Below are positions 21,877 to 30,749 of a stretch of DNA of 35,371 nt, in pieces; within the stretch, counting starts at the first letter, position 1, and each line of letters begins with the position of its first letter. The translations under genes were made by a program, and so were the position numbers. The stretch spans positions 1 to 35,371 of the forward strand of contig NZ_DGIR01000029.1 of assembly GCF_002386445.1 (NCBI RefSeq). Reading direction: 5' to 3'. This stretch comes from Pseudomonas sp. UBA4617 (GTDB taxonomy: Bacteria; Pseudomonadota; Gammaproteobacteria; Pseudomonadales; Pseudomonadaceae). A model generated the notes under the pieces. The model worked only from the letters and a program-made list of their open reading frames with translations, was not told the origin of the DNA and made no database searches.

Positions 21877-24342
21877 ATGGCCGCTACCCGCCAAGACACC
21901 CTACCGGTAATCCGCAACCTCGACGATTTTGACGCGCACTCGGGCAACGGCCTGGAGCGCCTGGTGTTCAACCACCGCCTGCCGTTCGTGCTGGGCATGC
22001 TGCTGGCCACCCTGGTGCTGGGCTACATGGCGCTGACCCGTCTTGAGCTGCGCCCCAGCTTTGACAAGATGCTGCCGCAAAGCCACCCCTACATTCACAA
22101 CTACCTGGAACATCGCTCATCGCTGCGTGGCCTGGGCAATGCCGTGCGGGTGGTAGTGGAGAACACCCAGGGCGACATCTTCGACCCGGGTTACCTGCAA
22201 TCCCTGCGGCACATCAACGACGAGCTGTTCCTCAGCCAGGGCGTGGACCGGGCCTGGTTGAAGTCGCTGTGGAGCCCGGCGGTGCGCTGGACCGAGGTGA
22301 CCGAGGAGGGCTTCCAGGGCGGCCCGGTGATGCCCGACAGCTATCACGGCGCGCCAGACGATATCGAGCAACTGCGGCAGAACATCGAGCGCGCCAATAT
22401 CGTCGGGAGCCTGGTGGCGCGTGATTTCAAGTCGAGCATGCTGATCGTGCCGTTGCTCGATCAGGACTCGGCCACGGGCAAAGGCCTCGACTACCACGCC
22501 TTCTCGGAAAAGCTCGAACAGTTACGCAGCCAGTACCAGGCCAGCGGCCAATACCGTATCCATGTGATCGGCTTCGCCAAGCTGGTGGGCGACCTGATCG
22601 ACGGCCTGGTTCAGGTGATGGCGTTCTTCGCCCTCGCAGTGCTGACCAGCCTGGCGATCATCTACACCTATACCCGCTGCGTGCGCAGTACGCTGCTGGT
22701 GGTGCTGTGTTCGTTGACCGCGGTGGTGTGGCAGCTGGGCCTCGTTGCCTGGCTGGGCTATGCCATCGACCCGTATTCGATCCTGGTGCCGTTCCTGATC
22801 TTCGCCATCGGAGTGTCGCACGCCGCGCAGAAGATGAACGGCATTCTCCAGGACATTGGCCGTGGCACCCACCGTCAGGTGGCTGCGCGTTATACCTTCC
22901 GCCGCCTGTTCGCCGCCGGGGTCACTGCGTTGTTGGCCGATGCGGTGGGCTTTGCCGTATTGATGCTGATCGATATCCCGGTGATCCAGGACCTGGCCAT
23001 CACCGCGAGCATCGGTGTGGCGGTGTTGATCTTCACCTCGTTGCTGTTGATGCCGGTGGCGCTGTCGTATGTCGGGGTCGGCCGCAAGGCAGCCGAGCGA
23101 GCGCTGGCTATTGATGCCCGTGCCGCGCGGCATCGAGGCTTCGGTCGGCTTTGGGACTTGCTCGATCGCCTCACCGAACGCAAATGGGCCAGCACCGCAT
23201 TGCTGGCAGCCCTGGCGCTGGGGGCAGTCGGTATCTGGGGCAGCCAGCAGCTGAAGGTCGGTGACCTGGACAGTGGCGCACCCGAGTTGCGCGCGGATTC
23301 GCGCTACAACCGCGACAACGCCTACATCACCCAGCATTACGCGCTGTCCAGCGACACTTTCGCGGTCATGGTCAAGACCGCCCCGGAAGGCTGCCTGCAA
23401 TACCAGACGCTGATCCTGGCTGACCGCCTGGCCTGGGAACTGCAGCAATTGCCAGAGGTGCAGACTACCGTGTCGCTGGCCAACGCCGTACGCCAGATCA
23501 CTGCCGGTACCTACGAAGGCAACCCGCGCCTGAACAGCCTGCAGCGCAACCAGGACGTGCTCAACTACGCTGCCCAGCAGGCCTCGGTCAATGCCCCGGA
23601 GCTGTTCAACAACGACTGCTCGCTGATGCCGGTCATTGCCTACCTCAAGGACCACCGCGCCGACACCCTGGCCAAGGTGGCGGCCGTGGCCGAGCGCTTT
23701 GCCCAGGCCAACAGCAGCGCCGGGCAGCAGTTCCTGCTGGCTGCCGGCAGTGCCGGTATCGAAGCGGCCACCAATGTCGTGGTGCGCGAGGCCAACCATC
23801 GCATGCTGGTGCTGGTCTACCTGGCTGTCACGCTGTTCTGCCTGTTCACCTTCCGCAGCTGGCGGGCCACGTTGGTGGCGATCCTGCCGCTGATGCTCAC
23901 CTCGGCGTTGTGCGAGGCGCTGATGGTGGCCATGGGCATTGGCATCAAGGTTGCCACCTTGCCGGTGATCGCCCTGGGCGTTGGCATCGGCGTGGACTAC
24001 GCGCTGTACCTGCTCAGCGTGCAGCTGCATTACCAGCGTGCCGGGCTGAGCCTGGCCCAGGCCTACCAGAAAGCCGTGGCCTTCACTGGCCGGGTGGTGG
24101 GGCTGGTCGGCATCACCCTGGCGGCCGGGGTGGTCGGCTGGGCCTGGTCGCCGATCAAGTTCCAGGCCGACATGGGCCTGCTGCTGACCTTCATGTTCCT
24201 GTGGAACATGCTCGGCGCGCTGGTGCTGATCCCTGCGCTATCGCACTTCCTCCTGCGTGACCTGGCCGCTTCGGTGCCTGCCGAGGCCCAGACCACGCCG
24301 CTTCCGCAAACCCAAGAAACCGAGTGCTCGCCTCATGTCTGA
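21877..24342 (+). CDS. RND-superfamily MMPL-type transporter
   Basis: 821 residues, an inner-membrane transporter with two repeats of one membrane helix, a large periplasmic loop and five helices. First loop about residues 57-240; sterol-sensing-like cluster around 245-400 (YTRCVRSTLLVVLCSLTAVVW, FLIFAIGVSHAAQKMNG); second loop about 465-645; second cluster 650-800 (RSWRATLVAILPLMLTSAL, LGVGIGVDYALYLLS). The conserved acid in GIGVDYALY is the expected proton relay. It resembles predicted exporters of the COG1033 group. With DUF1302, DUF1329 and YCF48 it probably moves a hydrophobic molecule across the envelope; direction is unproven. Overlaps the dehydrogenase gene by 8 nt. Confidence 0.9.
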   Translation: MAATRQDTLPVIRNLDDFDAHSGNGLERLVFNHRLPFVLGMLLATLVLGYMALTRLELRPSFDKMLPQSHPYIHNYLEHRSSLRGLGNAVRVVVENTQGDIFDPGYLQSLRHINDELFLSQGVDRAWLKSLWSPAVRWTEVTEEGFQGGPVMPDSYHGAPDDIEQLRQNIERANIVGSLVARDFKSSMLIVPLLDQDSATGKGLDYHAFSEKLEQLRSQYQASGQYRIHVIGFAKLVGDLIDGLVQVMAFFALAVLTSLAIIYTYTRCVRSTLLVVLCSLTAVVWQLGLVAWLGYAIDPYSILVPFLIFAIGVSHAAQKMNGILQDIGRGTHRQVAARYTFRRLFAAGVTALLADAVGFAVLMLIDIPVIQDLAITASIGVAVLIFTSLLLMPVALSYVGVGRKAAERALAIDARAARHRGFGRLWDLLDRLTERKWASTALLAALALGAVGIWGSQQLKVGDLDSGAPELRADSRYNRDNAYITQHYALSSDTFAVMVKTAPEGCLQYQTLILADRLAWELQQLPEVQTTVSLANAVRQITAGTYEGNPRLNSLQRNQDVLNYAAQQASVNAPELFNNDCSLMPVIAYLKDHRADTLAKVAAVAERFAQANSSAGQQFLLAAGSAGIEAATNVVVREANHRMLVLVYLAVTLFCLFTFRSWRATLVAILPLMLTSALCEALMVAMGIGIKVATLPVIALGVGIGVDYALYLLSVQLHYQRAGLSLAQAYQKAVAFTGRVVGLVGITLAAGVVGWAWSPIKFQADMGLLLTFMFLWNMLGALVLIPALSHFLLRDLAASVPAEAQTTPLPQTQETECSPHV

Positions 24343-26113
24343 TTACCTTCCACCACTGCGCGACATGGATTTTCTGTTCAACGAAGTGTTCGACATCCCG
24401 GCCTGGTGGGCGCTGACCCCCGCCCTGGCCGAGCAGGTCGATGGCGACACTGCCCGGGCCGTGCTCGAACAGGCCGGCCGGCTGATTGCCGAGGTGGTGG
24501 CGCCGCTCAACCGCAGGGGAGACGAGCAAGGCTGCCGCTGGGACGCCGGGCAGGTACATACCCCTGACGGTTTCGCCGATGCCTACCGGGCATTCGCTGC
24601 CGATGGCTGGGTGGGCGTTGCCGGTGCCCCGGAATATGGCGGCATGGGCATGCCGAAAGTGATCGGCGCACAGCTCGAGGAAATGCTCAATGCCGCCAAC
24701 CTGTCGTTCGGCCTGTACCCGATGCTTACCGCCGGAGCCTGCCTGGCGCTGCTCAACCATGCCAGCGAACCGTTGAAGGCGCTGTACCTGCCGCCCATGT
24801 ACCAAGGGCGCTGGACGGGTTCTATGTGCCTTACCGAGCCGCATGCCGGTACCGACCTGGGGCTGATCCGCACCCGTGCCGAGCCAAGCGCCGATGGCCG
24901 CTACTGCATAACCGGAACCAAGATTTTCATCACCGGCGGTGAACAGGACCTGACCGAGAACATCATCCACCTGGTGCTGGCGCGGTTGCCGGGTGCGCCC
25001 GCCGGGCCGAAGGGCATCTCGCTGTTCCTGGTACCCAAGGTACTGGTTGACGCCGACGGTGCGCTGGGCGAAGCCAATGCGGTGAGTTGCGGTTCGATCG
25101 AGCACAAGATGGGCATCAAGGCCTCGGCCACCTGTGTGATGAACTTCGACGATGCCATCGGCTACCTGGTCGGCGAGCCGAACAAGGGCCTCAATGCCAT
25201 GTTCACCATGATGAACTACGAGCGTCTGGGCGTAGGCATCCAGGGGCTGGCCCTGGGCGAACGCTCCTACCAGGGCGCCATCGCCTACGCCCGTGACCGC
25301 TTGCAGGGTCGCGCGCCGAACGGCGCCGCAGCGCCGGCGCAAAGTGCCGACCCGATCGTCGTCCACCCGGACGTACGGCGCATGCTGCTGACCATGAAAG
25401 CGTTGAACGAAGGCGGGCGGGCGTTTTCCACGTATGTGGCGCTGCAACTGGACCTGGCCAAGTACAGCGAAGACGCCGCCGCGCGCGCCCGTGCCGAGGC
25501 CAGGGTGGCATTGCTCACACCGCTGGCCAAGGCGTTCCTCACCGACATGGGGCTGGAGACCACCGTGCACGGCCAGCAGGTGCTCGGCGGCCATGGTTAC
25601 ATCCGTGAGTGGGGCCAGGAGCAGTTGATCCGCGACTGCCGCATCACCCAGATCTACGAAGGCACCAACGGCATCCAGGCCCTCGACCTGGTGGGGCGCA
25701 AGCTGCTGGCCGATGGCGGCCAGGCTTATCGCAGTGTGTCCGCCGAAATCGGCGCGTTTGCCGAGGCGCTGCCCGCAGCCTGTGCTGAGTTCAGCGCACC
25801 GCTGCTGGCGGCCGTGCGCAATCTCGACGAGCTGACCGCCTGGTTGCTCGACCGCGCCCAGGACAACCCGCGCGAACTGGGTGCGGCGGCGGTGGAGTAC
25901 CTGCACGTGTTTGGCTACACCTTCTATGCCTACCTGTGGGCACGCATGGCCGTGGTCTGCCAGGGCCACCCGGCGCCCGAGCCGTTCCACCATGGCAAGC
26001 TGGGCACCGCGCGGTTCTACTTTGCACGCCTGCTGCCGCGCATCCATTCGCTGAGCGCCAGTGTCAGGGCCGGCAGCGACAGCCTGTACCTGCTCGAGGC
26101 CGGCCAGCTATGA
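24335..26113 (+). CDS. Acyl-CoA dehydrogenase, long DmdC/AcdA-like type
   Basis: 592 residues, longer than classical ~380-residue acyl-CoA dehydrogenases, with the N-terminal extension and C-terminal helical domain of the AcdA/DmdC group. Flavin-site motif MCLTEPHAGTDLG, then FITGGEQDLTENIIHLVLAR, and the catalytic-base region QIYEGTNGIQALDL with Glu442. It forms the alpha,beta-double bond of an acyl-CoA. ATG 24335 overlaps the transporter stop (8 nt) and the ATGA of the ligase overlaps its own stop, so it is one operon. DmdC acts on methylmercaptopropionyl-CoA, but group members also take medium- and long-chain acyl-CoAs, so the substrate is open. Confidence 0.92.
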   Translation: MSDYLPPLRDMDFLFNEVFDIPAWWALTPALAEQVDGDTARAVLEQAGRLIAEVVAPLNRRGDEQGCRWDAGQVHTPDGFADAYRAFAADGWVGVAGAPEYGGMGMPKVIGAQLEEMLNAANLSFGLYPMLTAGACLALLNHASEPLKALYLPPMYQGRWTGSMCLTEPHAGTDLGLIRTRAEPSADGRYCITGTKIFITGGEQDLTENIIHLVLARLPGAPAGPKGISLFLVPKVLVDADGALGEANAVSCGSIEHKMGIKASATCVMNFDDAIGYLVGEPNKGLNAMFTMMNYERLGVGIQGLALGERSYQGAIAYARDRLQGRAPNGAAAPAQSADPIVVHPDVRRMLLTMKALNEGGRAFSTYVALQLDLAKYSEDAAARARAEARVALLTPLAKAFLTDMGLETTVHGQQVLGGHGYIREWGQEQLIRDCRITQIYEGTNGIQALDLVGRKLLADGGQAYRSVSAEIGAFAEALPAACAEFSAPLLAAVRNLDELTAWLLDRAQDNPRELGAAAVEYLHVFGYTFYAYLWARMAVVCQGHPAPEPFHHGKLGTARFYFARLLPRIHSLSASVRAGSDSLYLLEAGQL

Positions 26114-27795
26114 ACAAGGCTACCAGAGTCCCCACCCGTATCATGCCGGCGGCCGAGCAGGCCTATGCCTACCCGCTGTTGATCAAGCGCCTGCTGTTGT
26201 CGGGCGTGCGCTACCAGCCCAACCAGGAGATCGTCTACGCCGACAAGCTGCGCTACAGCTACACAACGTTGCTCGAACGTATCCAGCGCCTGGCCAATGT
26301 ACTGACCGCTGCCGGGGTCAAGCCTGGCGACACCGTGGCCTTGCTCGACTGGGACAGCCACCGTGCGCTGGAATGTTTCTTCGCCGTACCGATGCTGGGT
26401 GCGGTGCTGCATACGGTGAACGTGAGGCTGTCTGCCGAGCAGGTGCGCTACACCATGAACCACGCCGAAGACCGCCTGGTACTGGTGCATGACGACTTCC
26501 TGCCATTGATGGCGCAGTTACGCGATGACCTGCCGACGGTCGAGGGCTTCATCCGCCTCAGCGACGCTGACCCCGAACCGCAGGGCGTACCGCTGCTGGG
26601 CGAGTACGAAGGGTTGTTGGCGGCTGCCGAGCCGCAGTTCGAGTTCGCCGACTTCGACGAGCACTCACTGGCCACGCTGTTCTACACCAGCGGCACGACC
26701 GGCAACCCCAAGGGTGTGTATTTCAGCCATCGGCAACTGGTGCTGCATACCTTGGTCGAGCAGGGCACCCTGGCGGCTTGTGGCGAAGCGCCGCTGCTGC
26801 GCACGGGCGACGTGTACATGCCCATTACCCCGATGTTCCACGTGCATGCCTGGGGCATACCCTATGTCGCCACGGCGCTGGGCATCAAGCAGGTCTACCC
26901 CGGGCGCTACGAGCCCAACCGGCTGGTGCGTCTGTTCCGCGAGGAAGGCGTGACCTTTTCCCACTGCGTGCCCACGGTGCTGCAGATGATGCTGGACTGC
27001 GACGAGGGGCGGCGCGTCGACCTGGCGGGCTGGAAGATGCTGCTGGGTGGCAGCGCCCTGACCATGGGCCTGGCGCAGCGCGCCAGCGAGCGCGGCATCA
27101 GCGTGCATTGTGGCTACGGCATGTCGGAAAGCTGTCCGCTGCTCAGCATCACCCACCTCAGCGCCGAGCAGTTGGCATTGCCCATGGCCGAGCAACTGTC
27201 GCTGCGTATCGAAGCCGGCGTGCCGATTGCCCTGGTGGACCTGTGCATCGTCGACAGTGAGGGCAGGGAGGTGCCCCACGACGGCGAAAGCCTGGGTGAA
27301 ATCGTGGTGCGCGCGCCATGGCTGACCCAAGGCTACCTGCACGAACCGGAGCAGGGCGCAGCCTTGTGGCTGGGCGGCTGGATGCACACCGCAGACCTGG
27401 CCTGCATCGATGCGGCGGGGGTGGTACGTATTCGTGACCGAATCAAGGACGTGATCAAGACCGGCGGCGAGTGGGTCAGCTCGGTGGCCCTGGAGAGCCT
27501 GATCAGCCAGCACCCGTCCGTGGCGTCGGTAGCGGTAGTCGGTATTCCGGACCCGCACTGGGGAGAGCAACCGCTGGCGCTGGTGGTCTGCCGTGACGGC
27601 ATGCAGTTCGACCAGGCCACACTGGCTGGGTACCTGCAGCCGTTTGTCGATCGCGGGCAGTTGAACAAGTGGGCGATACCTCGGCACGTACGCTGTGTAG
27701 GAGAGCTCCCCAAGACCAGCGTGGGCAAGCTCGACAAGAAGCGCATTCGCCAGACGCTGGATACAGTGACGGCACAGGCCCGGCCGGTTGCCTGA
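26110..27795 (+). CDS. AMP-forming acyl-CoA ligase (AlkK/DmdB-like)
   Basis: 561 residues. ANL superfamily adenylating enzyme with the P-loop motif FYTSGTTGNPKG (TSGTTG at 193-198), HVHAWGIPY, CGYGMSESCP and the C-terminal GKLDKKRIRQ with catalytic Lys near 542. It turns a carboxylic acid, ATP and CoA into acyl-CoA. The layout resembles AlkK and DmdB (medium-chain or methylmercaptopropionate ligases). ATGA overlap with the dehydrogenase gene makes coupling likely and places activation and first oxidation in one unit. It is the last gene of the block; no clear terminator hairpin follows in the 79 nt before the ogt gene. Confidence 0.92.
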   Translation: MNKATRVPTRIMPAAEQAYAYPLLIKRLLLSGVRYQPNQEIVYADKLRYSYTTLLERIQRLANVLTAAGVKPGDTVALLDWDSHRALECFFAVPMLGAVLHTVNVRLSAEQVRYTMNHAEDRLVLVHDDFLPLMAQLRDDLPTVEGFIRLSDADPEPQGVPLLGEYEGLLAAAEPQFEFADFDEHSLATLFYTSGTTGNPKGVYFSHRQLVLHTLVEQGTLAACGEAPLLRTGDVYMPITPMFHVHAWGIPYVATALGIKQVYPGRYEPNRLVRLFREEGVTFSHCVPTVLQMMLDCDEGRRVDLAGWKMLLGGSALTMGLAQRASERGISVHCGYGMSESCPLLSITHLSAEQLALPMAEQLSLRIEAGVPIALVDLCIVDSEGREVPHDGESLGEIVVRAPWLTQGYLHEPEQGAALWLGGWMHTADLACIDAAGVVRIRDRIKDVIKTGGEWVSSVALESLISQHPSVASVAVVGIPDPHWGEQPLALVVCRDGMQFDQATLAGYLQPFVDRGQLNKWAIPRHVRCVGELPKTSVGKLDKKRIRQTLDTVTAQARPVA

Positions 27796-27874
27796 TTGCG
27801 AGGGCAAGAAAGCGGATGCAGGCGAGGTTGTGCATGCGTACAGTGGGCGCAACGCAATCTCGCAGGAGCCAGCC

Positions 27875-28375
27875 ATGTCCAGCGCATTCACTTTCATGCA
27901 GTCACCCGTCGGCACCTTGACCCTGGTGGCCCGTAACGAGTGCCTGGCCGCCGTATTGTGGGAAACGGAACGGGAAAACCGCGTGCGCCTCGGCACCCTG
28001 CACCGCGACGACAGGTGCCCGGTGCTGCTGGAAACCGCCCGCCAGCTCAGCGAGTATTTCGCCGGCAAGCGCCAGCGTTTCGAGCTGGCGCTGGATTTCG
28101 CCGGCACTGCGTTCCAGCGCCAGGTCTGGGCCGCGCTGCTGGCGATACCGTTTGGCGAAACCCGCAGCTACAGCGACATCGCCCGGCATATCGGCAACCC
28201 TGCCGCGGTGCGCGCGGTAGGTGCTGCCAATGGCCGCAACCCGATCTCGATCATCGCCCCGTGCCACCGCGTGATCGGTGCTTCGGGCAGCCTGACCGGC
28301 TTCGCCGGCGGCCTCGCGGCCAAGCAGTACCTGTTGGCGCTGGAGGGCCGGCAAAGCCTGGCGCTGGACTTCTAG
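27875..28375 (+). CDS. ogt: Methylated-DNA--protein-cysteine methyltransferase (Ogt)
   Basis: 166 residues from ATG 27875 with AGGAG upstream. DNA-repair alkyltransferase: it accepts the methyl group from O6-methylguanine on an active cysteine and is used up. The active site PCHRVIG is intact with Cys130, preceded by ARHIGNPAAVRAVGAANGRNPI, the conserved helix-turn-helix and Asn hinge. The N-terminal part lacks the AdaA metal domain, so it is the constitutive Ogt type. A longer reading from 27788 overlaps the ligase stop and has no ribosome site. It seems independent of the catabolic block. Confidence 0.93.
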   Translation: MSSAFTFMQSPVGTLTLVARNECLAAVLWETERENRVRLGTLHRDDRCPVLLETARQLSEYFAGKRQRFELALDFAGTAFQRQVWAALLAIPFGETRSYSDIARHIGNPAAVRAVGAANGRNPISIIAPCHRVIGASGSLTGFAGGLAAKQYLLALEGRQSLALDF

Positions 28376-28379
28376 CCTG

Positions 28380-28619
28380 TCAGAACCAGCTGGCGACCAG
28401 GCAGGCCAGCACGGCCAGTATCGAGCCGGCCAGCAGGGTGTACTGGCGCCGGGCTCGGCGTGCGTATGGTCTGACCCTGCGCAGGTACTCGCCGGGTGTC
28501 GGCGCATCGGGGCGGTGGCGCAGGCCCTCGGCGACATCAGCCAGTTGGCCCTGGATGAGCAGACCGCTCAGGTAGTAGATGCAGGCATAGCTCAGCACTG
28601 CCAGAGTCAGATAGATCAT
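28380..28619 (-). CDS. Small inner-membrane protein, two membrane segments
   Basis: 79 residues. A hydrophobic N-terminal segment (about 3-22, LTLAVLSYACIYYLSGLL), an Arg-rich cytoplasmic loop (RRVRPYARRARRQY), then a C-terminal segment (about 60-77). The positive loop predicts both ends outside and the loop inside. No family recognised. It starts 13 nt after the nitrilase-fold gene on the same strand, so the pair is likely cotranscribed. No strong ribosome site is visible, which lowers confidence slightly, but the clean hydrophobic pattern supports a real gene. Confidence 0.65.
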   Translation of the reverse strand: MIYLTLAVLSYACIYYLSGLLIQGQLADVAEGLRHRPDAPTPGEYLRRVRPYARRARRQYTLLAGSILAVLACLVASWF

Positions 28620-28632
28620 GCCGGGAGCGGCC

Positions 28633-29361
28633 CTACAGGGACACAGCGATAGCTGCAGCGCTACGGGTGTCGAACACGATCATCCCTTCGCCGTGATCAT
28701 CCAGCCTGGCCAGCAAGCGCCCCTGGCGGTCCCAGGCCGCCGAGCCGCCGGCAGCGATGAAGGTGTCGGCCGGCCCCACGCAGTTGGCCAGCAACACCGG
28801 CATGCCCAGCTCGCGGGCGACCTCGGCGTAATGCGCATGACCTTCGTCGATGCCCTTTGCGGTTTTCGCCACGCTGACCAGGTACAGGTCGGCGCCCTGC
28901 TCGCGCGCTGCCACCGCGTGTGCCATGAACATCGATTCATAGCAGATCGCCGGCGCCACGCGATGTTCGCCCAAGTGCAGCTGCAATGCCTGGTCGCCTG
29001 GCGTGAAGTACTGCAGCTCGTCATCATGCAGGCGCCGTTTGGCATAGGCCTGGCGCGGCACACCGGGGCTGAAGATCGGCATGCCGATGCGAATACCTTC
29101 AGGGGTCGGCAGCGGCAGGCCCACGGCAACGGTGATGCCAAGCCGGTCGCAGGCTGCCTGCAGCGGGTCCAGCCGTGCGGCGCTGACTGGCAGGGCCGCC
29201 TGGCGGGCGAGGGTTGGCTCATAACCGGTCAGCGACAGTTCCGGGAACACCACCAGTTCGGCACCGAGGGCCGCGGCCTGCTCGATGCAGGCCAGGTGGC
29301 GCTCCAGGTTGGCTTGCACATCGCCCTTGAAAGACCTTGATTGCACGGCGCACAGTTTCAT
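28633..29361 (-). CDS. Carbon-nitrogen hydrolase (nitrilase superfamily amidase)
   Basis: 242 residues. Start ATG 29361 with AGGGA upstream; a longer frame to 29397 is unsupported. The nitrilase-fold triad is complete: Glu41 (VVFPELSLTGYE), Lys108 (AYAKRRLHDDE) and Cys140 (PAICYESMF). Such enzymes hydrolyse C-N bonds in amides, omega-amido acids or cyanide-type compounds. Length fits the short members of the superfamily. A small membrane protein gene follows directly. The substrate cannot be inferred from context, since it is not near a clear pathway. Confidence 0.9.
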   Translation of the reverse strand: MKLCAVQSRSFKGDVQANLERHLACIEQAAALGAELVVFPELSLTGYEPTLARQAALPVSAARLDPLQAACDRLGITVAVGLPLPTPEGIRIGMPIFSPGVPRQAYAKRRLHDDELQYFTPGDQALQLHLGEHRVAPAICYESMFMAHAVAAREQGADLYLVSVAKTAKGIDEGHAHYAEVARELGMPVLLANCVGPADTFIAAGGSAAWDRQGRLLARLDDHGEGMIVFDTRSAAAIAVSL

Positions 29362-29433
29362 GAAGAACCATCCCTGGCAGTTTGAAGAGTCGAGCATACT
29401 CCCGCTACCAACGCCTGTTCCAGTGAAGGATTT

Positions 29434-29949
29434 TCAGAACGATGGACGAGCGGCGAAACGCTGGCGGAACCAGTCGTCCAGCATGGTTTTCTCGGCATAC
29501 AGGCGGTCGTCGCTGCCAGTGAGCCGGCCTGGGCGGCTGAGGTACATCCTGTCGCTGACCCGCTCCCGGGCCTGCCGGTCGGGTTTGCCAGCTTGGCTGA
29601 GGGTGTAGCTGAGGTCGATGGTCGGCCAGGAAATATCACGCATGAAGCGCACACCGTAAGCCTGGCCGTGCCAGGGCTCGAAGCGCCCGGCAAGGTCGAT
29701 ATCGCGGATGTCGATGGCCAGCCGCTGGCCCGGTTGCAGGTAGCGCCGGCCCAGCTTCTGCAAGTACCGGGTCAGGGTTTTCATTACATAGGCATCGGCG
29801 CCACGTACGTGACCGTGGCTGCCGAGGCTGGCATCGCGGAACTGTTCCGGGTGGTCGAAGCGCACTTCGACCTGCGCGGCAGGGGCTGCGTGTGCCATGC
29901 TGTGGAGTGACAGGGCCATGAGCATGGCACACCTGAGCACGGTATGCAT
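29434..29949 (-). CDS. DUF3016 family exported protein
   Basis: 171 residues with a signal peptide (CAMLMALSLHSMAHAAP). The body has VEVRFDHPEQFRDAS near the mature start, a middle block ending in LAIDIRDIDLAGRFEPW, the conserved ISWPTIDLSYTL and a C-terminal helical part (YAEKTMLDDWFRQRF). This matches DUF3016, widespread in proteobacteria and of unknown function; probably a periplasmic protein. It diverges from the phosphatase gene, with 74 nt between the start codons, and ends 72 nt before the nitrilase gene start on the same strand. Confidence 0.85.
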   Translation of the reverse strand: MHTVLRCAMLMALSLHSMAHAAPAAQVEVRFDHPEQFRDASLGSHGHVRGADAYVMKTLTRYLQKLGRRYLQPGQRLAIDIRDIDLAGRFEPWHGQAYGVRFMRDISWPTIDLSYTLSQAGKPDRQARERVSDRMYLSRPGRLTGSDDRLYAEKTMLDDWFRQRFAARPSF

Positions 29950-30023
29950 GATGCACCTGCGCAGTGGCGCGGGCGTGCCCCCATTTTACTCCGGCAAGGC
30001 GGCAGCAGCAGAGGGACATTGCC

Positions 30024-30749
30024 ATGAAACGGTTTCGGCGGGTAGCCGCCAACACGCGGGGACGGGACCTGGCAGTGGGTGATATCCACGGCCACTTCCA
30101 GCGCCTGCAGGCGTGCCTGGAGGCGGTGGGGTTCGACCCGGCGGTGGACCGCCTGTTCAGCGTCGGCGACCTGGTCGACCGCGGGCCGAACAGTGAAGCT
30201 GCGCTGGAATGGCTGGCCCAGCCCTGGCTGCATGCTGTGCAGGGTAACCACGAAGCGCTGGCGATCACCCGCCTGCGCGGTGGGCGGCTCGACCTGGACA
30301 TGTATCGTGCGGCGGGTGGTGGCTGGTTTCTCGACCTGCCGCCGGGCGAGCAATTGCGTTTTGTCGAACGCTTCGAGCAACTGCCCATTGCCCTCGAAGT
30401 GGAAACCGCCGGCGGCCTGGTTGGCCTGCTGCATGCCGACAGTCCGTTTGCCGACTGGGAGGTGTTGCGTACCTGGCTGGAGCTGGACGACGACCCCGAG
30501 ATGCTGGAGGTGTGCCAGTGGTCGCGGCGGCGCCTCAAGGAAGGCGATACCCGGCCGGTGAAAGGCCTGCGGGCCTTGCTGGTCGGCCACACCCCGGTGT
30601 TGCAGGCCAAACAGCTGGGTAATGTCTGGCACCTGGATACCGGCGGCTGGGCCAGCGGCCATTTCAGCCTCATGGACCTGGCCACGTTGCAACTGCTCAG
30701 CGCTGCGCCAGGTGCAGCAACAGCGCCAAGGCCAATACCACCAGCATGA
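30024..30749 (+). CDS. PP2A/PrpA-like serine/threonine metallophosphatase
   Basis: 241 residues from ATG 30024, with GAGGGA before it. Calcineurin-like phosphoesterase with all key motifs: GDIHG (19-23), GDLVDRG (48-54), GNHE (74-77) and GHTP near residue 192. These bind two metal ions and perform phosphate ester hydrolysis on proteins, as in PrpA/PrpB, or on dinucleotides. The C-terminal 50 nt run over the 3' end of a converging exporter gene (53-nt overlap at 30697-30749). The last ~15 residues (Pro/Ala-rich) are not conserved in the family as far as I recall. Confidence 0.92.
   Translation: MKRFRRVAANTRGRDLAVGDIHGHFQRLQACLEAVGFDPAVDRLFSVGDLVDRGPNSEAALEWLAQPWLHAVQGNHEALAITRLRGGRLDLDMYRAAGGGWFLDLPPGEQLRFVERFEQLPIALEVETAGGLVGLLHADSPFADWEVLRTWLELDDDPEMLEVCQWSRRRLKEGDTRPVKGLRALLVGHTPVLQAKQLGNVWHLDTGGWASGHFSLMDLATLQLLSAAPGAATAPRPIPPA

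Noticed and set aside
24191..26047. 618-codon open frame on the minus strand opposite the acyl-CoA dehydrogenase
   Set aside because: Shadow of a GC-rich gene; no domain, no ribosome site, and the plus-strand protein is a clear family member. The same holds for long minus-strand frames at 20068-21894, 17360-19006, 22522-24030, 10490-12088 and 26665-28107.
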